From an uncultured Geobacteraceae bacterium (GTDB lineage Bacteria > Desulfobacterota > Desulfuromonadia > Geobacterales > Pseudopelobacteraceae): DNA of 11,164 nucleotides. Made by a program: the position numbers and the translations under genes. A model generated the notes under the pieces. That model did not search any database, was not told where the DNA came from, and saw only the letters and a list, made by a program, of their open reading frames with translations. This document shows, piece after piece, positions 6,374-11,164 of the stretch (the stretch's first letter is position 1; every line of letters starts with the position of its first letter). The DNA is taken from positions 1 through 11,164 of the forward strand of contig CAIRND010000700.1 in assembly GCA_903879825.1 (NCBI GenBank), in the 5' to 3' direction.

Positions 6374-6544
6374 ATGGCTCAGGTAACGTGCGCACTCTGC
6401 GGTGATCCGATTGATAGCGAAGACTACCGTGTCAAACAGTGCAGCCAGTGCGGATTATGGTTCTGCTACCTACATCTCGGTCAGTACAAAGCGCAGTGTA
6501 CGCCATGCAAAACCTACTCACTGACAAACTGCCACGGCAGGTAA
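6374..6544 (+). CDS. 56-residue AN1-like zinc-finger protein
   Basis: The small product starts MAQVTCALCGDPID and ends TNCHGR. GGAGG at 6365-6369 lies 4 nt before the ATG. Its cysteine layout is C6-x2-C9-x13-C23-x2-C26-x4-C31-x2-H34-x7-C42-x2-C45, with an extra C53-H54. The first six ligands follow the AN1-type cross-brace pattern (CxxC...CxxC-x4-C-x2-H), and CGLWFCYLH closely resembles the AN1 core CgkxFCxxH. Two Zn2+ ions could be bound, although Fe or another metal is possible. AN1 fingers are best known from eukaryotes; bacterial versions are mostly uncharacterised. It sits between the acylating aldehyde dehydrogenase and the cofactor-protein genes, so a role in metal or cofactor handling for the downstream enzyme is plausible but unproven. 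It is short enough to be missed by automated calling. Confidence 0.8.
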   Translation: MAQVTCALCGDPIDSEDYRVKQCSQCGLWFCYLHLGQYKAQCTPCKTYSLTNCHGR

Positions 6545-6613
6545 ACGGACGCATCTTTTGATTTGGTTGGGTATTTATGCACCATTGTGGAGTTTAACCC
6601 CAGGAGGTTTCTG

Positions 6614-7018
6614 ATGAATGTCTGTTTCCCCGTTATAGCTGACGCCGGTATTGAAAGTGATATCTACGGCCATTTTGCCTCGGCTCCGATATTTATGATT
6701 ATAGATACGGATACCGGGCTGAGCAGCGCAGTTGCCAACTGCGATCCTGCAAGCCCTTTTGCCGGATGTAATCCGTTCTCTGCCCTGTGCAGGCAGCAAC
6801 TGGACGGTATTGTCGTCGGCGGCATCGGCGATGAATCAGTGCGGGTCATGAATATCTGCGGGTTCAAGGTTTTTCAGGCCGATTCAGCGTCCGTTGCTGA
6901 AAATGTTTTTTTGTTTAAAAGCAGCAGACTGTCGGAAGTGTCCGTTCTGCAGAGTCATCTGGAAGGGCGCTGCAACGAAGGCGAAAGCGGACACGTCTGC
7001 AACCACGGCAGTCATTAA
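6614..7018 (+). CDS. NifX/NafY-type dinitrogenase iron-molybdenum cofactor-binding protein with Cys/His tail
   Basis: A 134-residue protein of the NifX/NifB C-terminal/NafY-like fold (dinitrogenase FeMo-cofactor biosynthesis family). The pattern MNVCFPVIADAGIESDIYGH, then FASAPIFMIID and the later DGIVVGGIGDESVRVM, is diagnostic. Such proteins carry metal-sulfur clusters or cofactor intermediates. After the domain (~residues 1-112) comes a short tail with C120, H127, C129, H131 and H134 (ending VCNHGSH), a likely extra metal site. The ATG at 6614 is chosen because AGGAGG (6602-6607) lies 6 nt ahead and the family homology begins there; an in-frame ATG at 6563 would add 17 unrelated residues. 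No nif genes are near; the neighbour 20 bp downstream is MoeA-like, which points to molybdenum or tungsten cofactor handling for the MOP enzyme rather than nitrogenase. Confidence 0.85.
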   Translation: MNVCFPVIADAGIESDIYGHFASAPIFMIIDTDTGLSSAVANCDPASPFAGCNPFSALCRQQLDGIVVGGIGDESVRVMNICGFKVFQADSASVAENVFLFKSSRLSEVSVLQSHLEGRCNEGESGHVCNHGSH

Positions 7019-7038
7019 GATATTCGGGAGACCACATT

Positions 7039-8061
7039 ATGATGACGGAAATACCGGTACAGCAAGCGGTCGGCAGGGTCCTTTTTCACGATATCACCCG
7101 CATCGATCCGGGCGAATTCCACGGCAGAGCCTTCAAAAAAGGGCACATCATTGCTCCGAAAGATATCGATACGCTCCTCAAATTGGGTAAGGACAATATT
7201 TACGTCCTCAATCTGGCGGAGGGTTATATTCATGAAGATCCTGCTGCGCTGCGGATTGCCAAGGCAGCGCTCGGGCGCGGCATTCAAATGATGCCGCCGA
7301 GTGAAGGAAAAGTCCGTTTGATGACCACGAAAGCCGGCTTGCTCAAGGTTAATGTCGCCGCTCTCGACCGGATTAATGCCATTGATGAGATCGTCTTTGC
7401 CACCTCACACACGAATCGGCAGGTATCGGCCAAAAAGCTTGTCGGTGGCACCCGGATAATTCCACTTTATACCGAAGAAGACAAGATCATCGAGGTGGAA
7501 AATATCTGCCGGGAATGTGCTCCGATTATCGAGGTTGTGCCGTTCAAGAAATTGAAAGTCGGGATGGTGACTACCGGTAATGAGGTGTATCACCAGCGGA
7601 TTGAAGATAAGTTCGGCCCGGTGATGACCGCCAAGATCAACGACCTGGGCAGCAGTGTGCTGCGCCAGATACTTGTGCCTGACAACGTAGCCATGACGGT
7701 GCAGGCGATCCACGATCTTCTTGGTGAAGGTGCCGACATGATTATCCTGACCGGCGGCATGTCAGTTGATCCGGACGATCGGACCCCGGCAAGTATCCGG
7801 GCCGCCGGCGGACGGGAAATTACCTACGGTTCCCCTACGTTCCCGGGCTCCATGTTTATGCTGGCCTACATCGGTACAACCCCGGTGATCGGGGTGCCCG
7901 GGTGCGCCATGTACAACAAGGCAACCGTGTTCGATCTGCTTGTGCCCCGCATCATGGCCGGTGACGTTCTTACCCGTGCAGACATTACCGGTCTTGGTCA
8001 CGGCGGCCTCTGTCTCAGTTGCCCCCAATGCCACTTTCCGCAGTGCGGTTTTGGTACCTGA
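7039..8061 (+). CDS. MoeA-like molybdopterin-binding protein with C-terminal Cys cluster
   Basis: A 340-residue protein whose C-terminal half (~170-310) is a MoeA/MogA-type molybdopterin-binding domain. Motifs seen are GMVTTGNEVY (175-184), ILTGGMSVDPDDRTP (236-250) and PGSMFMLAYIGTTPVIGVPG (269-288). The first ~165 residues resemble the N-terminal part of MoeA-like paralogues that lack the usual full MoeA domain set (canonical MoeA is ~400 residues). The end carries C325-x2-C328-x2-C331-x4-C336 with H332, in HGGLCLSCPQCHFPQCGFGT, a possible Zn or Fe-S site. MoeA itself inserts molybdate or tungstate into molybdopterin; this paralogue may do so, or hand the cofactor over, for one enzyme. It starts 20 bp after the NifX-like gene (GGGAG at 7026-7030; a second ATG at 7042 is also possible) and ends 44 bp before the MOP gene, its likely client. 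Confidence 0.87.
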   Translation: MMTEIPVQQAVGRVLFHDITRIDPGEFHGRAFKKGHIIAPKDIDTLLKLGKDNIYVLNLAEGYIHEDPAALRIAKAALGRGIQMMPPSEGKVRLMTTKAGLLKVNVAALDRINAIDEIVFATSHTNRQVSAKKLVGGTRIIPLYTEEDKIIEVENICRECAPIIEVVPFKKLKVGMVTTGNEVYHQRIEDKFGPVMTAKINDLGSSVLRQILVPDNVAMTVQAIHDLLGEGADMIILTGGMSVDPDDRTPASIRAAGGREITYGSPTFPGSMFMLAYIGTTPVIGVPGCAMYNKATVFDLLVPRIMAGDVLTRADITGLGHGGLCLSCPQCHFPQCGFGT

Positions 8062-8105
8062 ACTCTATTACACCTGTAGCACACACCTAAGAGGAGGAAT
8101 TACGT

Positions 8106-10901
8106 ATGAACAAGAGAGTACTCATTGTTAACGGCATCGAACGAACGCTGATCGTCGACCAGGAAGCACTTCTGTCCGATGTGCTGCGCAAACAGCTTCA
8201 TCTTACCGGCACCAAGGTAGGCTGTGGCACCGGTCAGTGTGGCGCCTGTAACGTGATATTGGACGGCAAGCTGGTGCGGTCCTGTGTCATGAAGATGAAA
8301 CGGATTGAAAATCGGGCTAAAATCACCACAATTGAAGGAATCGGTACGCCGCTCAATCTCCATGCGATCCAGAAAGCATTCATTTTTCATGGTGCCCTGC
8401 AGTGCGGTTTCTGTACGCCCGGTTTTATTGTCTCCACCAAGGCGCTTCTCGATGAGAACCCAAACCCTACGCGTGAAGATGTGCGCGACTGGTTTCAGAA
8501 GTATCGCAACGCCTGCCGCTGCACCGGTTACAGCATGATCGTCGATGCGGTTATGGATGCTGCCAAAGTGTTACGTGGAGAAATCACCGACCAGGCACTT
8601 GAATTCAAGATTCCTGCTGACGGGAAAATATATGGTTCCCGCTTTCCCCGGCCAACCTCTGTAGCAAAGGTTACCGGCCTGTGGGATTTTGGCGAGGACA
8701 TGGGGACACAGCTCCCTGAAGGGACTCTGCAGTGCGCACTGGTGCAGCCGGAAGTTTCCCACGCTATTATCAAGGGGATTGATACATCCGAAGCAGAAAA
8801 GATGCCCGGCGTTTTCAAGGTGATTACCCACAAGGACGTTAAGGGCAAGAACCGCATTACCGGTTTGATAACCTTCCCGACCAACAAGGGCGACGGCTGG
8901 GACCGCCCAATTTTAAACGACGAGAAGATTTTCCAGTACGGTGATGTTGTTGCCATCGTCTGTGCCGATACAAGGGATAATGCCAAGGCTGCGGCAAAAA
9001 TGGTCAAGGTTGATCTGGAAGTGCTCCCGGCCTACATGAACGCCCCGGCCGCCATGGCCGATGATGCCATTGAGATTCATCCCGGCACGCCGAATATTTA
9101 TTACGAATGCACCATCAACAAAGGGGAAGATACCAAGCCGATCATGGCGAAAGCCGCCCATGTGGTTGAAGGCGAATATTACCTGCAGCGTCAGCCGCAT
9201 ATGCCGATTGAAGCGGACGTCGGTTTTGCCTATATCGATGATCTGAAGCGGGTGGTTATCCACTCCAAATCTATCGCCATCCATCTGCATCTGTATATGA
9301 TCGCTCCAGGTCTTGGTGTTGAGCCGCATGAAATCGTTGTGGTTCAGAATCCCACCGGCGCCACCTTCGGTTACAAATTCAGCCCGACTCTGGAAGCTCT
9401 GGTCGGTGCTGCGGCGCTGGCGACCGGTCGTCCCTGTTTCCTCGGTTACGATTGGTATCAGCAACAGACCTATACCGGCAAACGTTCGCCGATGTGGTTC
9501 AAAATTAAGATGGGTGCCGACGAAGAAGGCAAACTGCTTGCAATGGAGACCGACTGGAGCTGTGATCACGGCCCCTATTCGGAGTTTGGCGACCTGGTAA
9601 CCACGCGCGGCGCTCAGTTTACCGGCGCGGGCTACGATATAAAGAGCATTCGCGGCATCGGTCGTACGGTCTGCACCAACCACGGCTGGGGCTCGGCTTT
9701 CCGCGCTTACGGTTCTCCCCAGAGTTTCTTTGCCTCTGAGTCTCTTATGGATGAATTAGCCGAGAAGATGGGGGTGGATCCGTTTGAACTCCGCTACAAA
9801 AACATTTATCGCCCCGGTGCGACCACCCCGACCGGCCAGACACCTGACGTGTTCTGTTTCGAGGAGCTGTTCGACCTGATGCGACCGAAATATCAGGATG
9901 CGCTGTTGCGGGCCGCGAACAGTTCTACCGATACCCATAAACGGGGTGTTGGCGTGTCCCTCGGTATTTACGGCTGCGGTCTCGACGGCCCGGATACTTC
10001 GGGTGCCTGGGTGGAGCTTAATCCGGATGGCAGTGTAACCGTCGGCAATGCCTGGCAGGATCATGGTCAGGGATCTGATGGCGGCACAGTGGTGTTTGCC
10101 CACAATACTCTGCGACCCCTCAATCTGAGGCCGGATCAGATCCATCTCAGCATGAACGACACCAGTCTTCATCCGAACTCCGGTCCTTCCGGCGGGAGTC
10201 GCCAGAACGTGGTCACCGGCAACGCGATCCATGCGGCATGTGTCCTGCTGCTCGATGCTCTGCGTAAGGCTGACGGCAGCTACCGCAGCTATGATGAAAT
10301 GGTGGCCTCTGCACTTCCGGTCAAGTATGAAGGGAGCTGGACCACTCCGAGTACCCATATGGATGACAACATGCAGGGGGCGCCGTTCTGCATCTATATG
10401 TATGCCCTCTTTATGTCCGAGGTTGAAGTTGATATCACCACCGGCAAAACGAGAGTGCTGAAAATGACCTACGCCGGAGACAACGGTACCATAAGTAACC
10501 GGCTTACCGTCGATGGACAGGTGTACGGTGGTCTGGTTCAGGGCGTTGGTCTGGCTCTGACGGAAGACTTTGAAGATTTGAAGAAACACACCACCCTGAT
10601 CGGTTCCGGCTTTCCGTTCATCAAGGACGTCCCGGATGATATGGAGCTGATCTATACCGAATATCCGCGTAAAGACGGCGCCTTCGGCCAGGCCGGTGTC
10701 GGTGAAGGGCCGTTGACATCACCGCACGTATCAATCATCAACGCGATTAAAAGCGCCTGTGGCGTTCGCATCAGATCCATTCCCGCATATCCCGAAAAGG
10801 TTCTGGCTGCACTTAAATCGGAGAAGAAATCTTTCGACGTTAGCGATGCCGTTGCAGGCGGTTATATGTCGCAGGGTGGCTTTGAAACTTTGAAAAAGTA
10901 A
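8106..10901 (+). CDS. mop: Molybdopterin [2Fe-2S] aldehyde oxidoreductase (MOP type)
   Basis: This 931-residue enzyme of the xanthine oxidase family closely matches Desulfovibrio gigas MOP (907 residues) in architecture. It catalyses aldehyde + H2O to carboxylate, or the reverse with low-potential electrons. The plant-ferredoxin-type cluster ligands are C40, C45, C48 and C60; the helical second cluster uses C100, C103, C137 and C139. These positions are the same as in D. gigas MOP. The Mo/W-pterin domains follow from ~residue 175, with NPTGATFGYKFSPTLEAL, the AFRAYGSPQ signature, and the catalytic glutamate E867 in QAGVGEGPL (E869 in D. gigas). The FAD domain of xanthine dehydrogenase is absent, so electrons leave through the clusters to another partner. 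A GAGGAGG site (8091-8097) lies 8 nt before the ATG. No Tat signal is seen, so it is cytoplasmic. A GC palindrome at 10907-10933 and a GltD-like gene follow. Confidence 0.94.
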   Translation: MNKRVLIVNGIERTLIVDQEALLSDVLRKQLHLTGTKVGCGTGQCGACNVILDGKLVRSCVMKMKRIENRAKITTIEGIGTPLNLHAIQKAFIFHGALQCGFCTPGFIVSTKALLDENPNPTREDVRDWFQKYRNACRCTGYSMIVDAVMDAAKVLRGEITDQALEFKIPADGKIYGSRFPRPTSVAKVTGLWDFGEDMGTQLPEGTLQCALVQPEVSHAIIKGIDTSEAEKMPGVFKVITHKDVKGKNRITGLITFPTNKGDGWDRPILNDEKIFQYGDVVAIVCADTRDNAKAAAKMVKVDLEVLPAYMNAPAAMADDAIEIHPGTPNIYYECTINKGEDTKPIMAKAAHVVEGEYYLQRQPHMPIEADVGFAYIDDLKRVVIHSKSIAIHLHLYMIAPGLGVEPHEIVVVQNPTGATFGYKFSPTLEALVGAAALATGRPCFLGYDWYQQQTYTGKRSPMWFKIKMGADEEGKLLAMETDWSCDHGPYSEFGDLVTTRGAQFTGAGYDIKSIRGIGRTVCTNHGWGSAFRAYGSPQSFFASESLMDELAEKMGVDPFELRYKNIYRPGATTPTGQTPDVFCFEELFDLMRPKYQDALLRAANSSTDTHKRGVGVSLGIYGCGLDGPDTSGAWVELNPDGSVTVGNAWQDHGQGSDGGTVVFAHNTLRPLNLRPDQIHLSMNDTSLHPNSGPSGGSRQNVVTGNAIHAACVLLLDALRKADGSYRSYDEMVASALPVKYEGSWTTPSTHMDDNMQGAPFCIYMYALFMSEVEVDITTGKTRVLKMTYAGDNGTISNRLTVDGQVYGGLVQGVGLALTEDFEDLKKHTTLIGSGFPFIKDVPDDMELIYTEYPRKDGAFGQAGVGEGPLTSPHVSIINAIKSACGVRIRSIPAYPEKVLAALKSEKKSFDVSDAVAGGYMSQGGFETLKK

Positions 10902-10906
10902 CATTT

Positions 10907-10933
10907 CCCCCCCTCCTGCCACGGGAGGGGGGG
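10907..10933. repeat. CCCCCCTCC/GGGAGGGGGG hairpin after the MOP gene
   Basis: Seven C and TCC (10907-10916) face GGGAGGGGGGG (10923-10933) across a short TGCCAC loop, followed by ACTTTCAA. Only a three-T run follows, so full termination is doubtful and the next gene can still be read through. It belongs to the same palindrome family as 1189-1217, 2173-2195, 2272-2296 and 6318-6339. Confidence 0.6.
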
Positions 10934-10958
10934 ACTTTCAATCTCAGGGAAACAAGCC

Positions 10959-11164
10959 ATGGAACAAGACCAACTGCGGGAATGGGAACAGAAATGCATC
11001 CAGGAAGAACCCCCGGAGTGTACAGCGGCCTGTCCGATTCATGTCGATGCCCGACTATTTGTGAAGGAGATGGGGCGCGGTGACCGGGAGGCCGCCTTCA
11101 AGGTGCTGGCCAGGACAATGCCGTTTCCCGGCATTCTGGCACGAATTTGCAACCACCCCTGTGA
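10959..11164 (+). CDS. GltD-like Fe-S/FAD oxidoreductase, N-terminal part (3' truncated by window)
   Basis: The first 68 codons of a gene running out of the window. CAGGGA at 10945-10950 lies 8 nt before the ATG. The peptide shows ECTAACPIHVDARLFVKEM (20-38) and RICNHPC (62-68). Its cysteines C21, C25, C64 and C68 fit the Fer4_20/dihydropyrimidine dehydrogenase domain II pattern that binds [4Fe-4S] clusters at the start of GltD (glutamate synthase small subunit), NfnB-like and related pyridine-nucleotide oxidoreductases. These pass electrons between NAD(P)H, FAD and Fe-S clusters. Because the MOP enzyme has no FAD domain, this protein is a natural candidate for its electron partner, linking aldehyde oxidation to NAD(P)+ or ferredoxin; that is inference from gene order. 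Whether it is a true GltD cannot be told without the rest. Confidence 0.8.
   Translation, partial: MEQDQLREWEQKCIQEEPPECTAACPIHVDARLFVKEMGRGDREAAFKVLARTMPFPGILARICNHPC

Noticed and set aside
6563..6613. Upstream ATG for the NifX-like gene
   Set aside because: No good ribosome-binding site, and the extra 17 residues do not fit the family, which starts at MNVCFPV behind AGGAGG.
6614..7018. Evidence for a nitrogen-fixation cluster from the NifX-like protein
   Set aside because: No other nif gene nearby; the family is broad and the neighbours are molybdopterin-related.

Overview
The window looks like chromosomal DNA of an anaerobic deltaproteobacterium of the Desulfuromonadales/Geobacterales type (Geobacter/Pelobacter-like). 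This is inferred from moderate GC, an AcoR-like sigma-54 activator, an acylating aldehyde dehydrogenase beside a Desulfovibrio-type molybdopterin aldehyde oxidoreductase, an outer-membrane porin, and long palindromic intergenic repeats. No marker gene fixes the species.

Region 1 (1-1920, + strand) is the end of a transport-type operon. It holds the 3' part of a beta-barrel porin, a 90-residue DUF4242 protein and an AmiS/UreI-family inner-membrane channel, and closes with a strong intrinsic terminator at 1878-1917. Region 2 (1921-2421) has no gene. It is filled with nested inverted repeats, including a 232-bp palindromic element with 26-bp near-perfect terminal inverted repeats.

Region 3 (2422-4798) holds a minus-strand AcoR-like sigma-54-dependent activator (GAF, PAS, AAA+, Fis-type HTH) and a 397-bp divergent control region. 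That region shows a sigma-54 (-24/-12) promoter candidate facing each way, with a strong dyad suited to enhancer binding between them. The simplest reading is that the regulator controls itself and the operon to its right.

Region 4 (4799-11164, + strand) is an aldehyde-metabolism gene cluster. In order it encodes an acylating (CoA-dependent) aldehyde dehydrogenase, a 56-residue AN1-like zinc-finger protein, a NifX/NafY-type cofactor-binding protein with a Cys/His tail, a MoeA-like molybdopterin-binding protein with a Cys-rich tail, a 931-residue molybdopterin [2Fe-2S] aldehyde oxidoreductase (MOP), and the start of a GltD-like Fe-S/flavin oxidoreductase. Together they suggest aldehyde conversion both to acyl-CoA and to (or from) the free acid. 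Two or three small metal/cofactor proteins would serve MOP maturation, and the GltD-like protein would be its electron partner with NAD(P)H or ferredoxin. The most interesting part is the run of three uncommon Cys/His-rich proteins between the two aldehyde enzymes.
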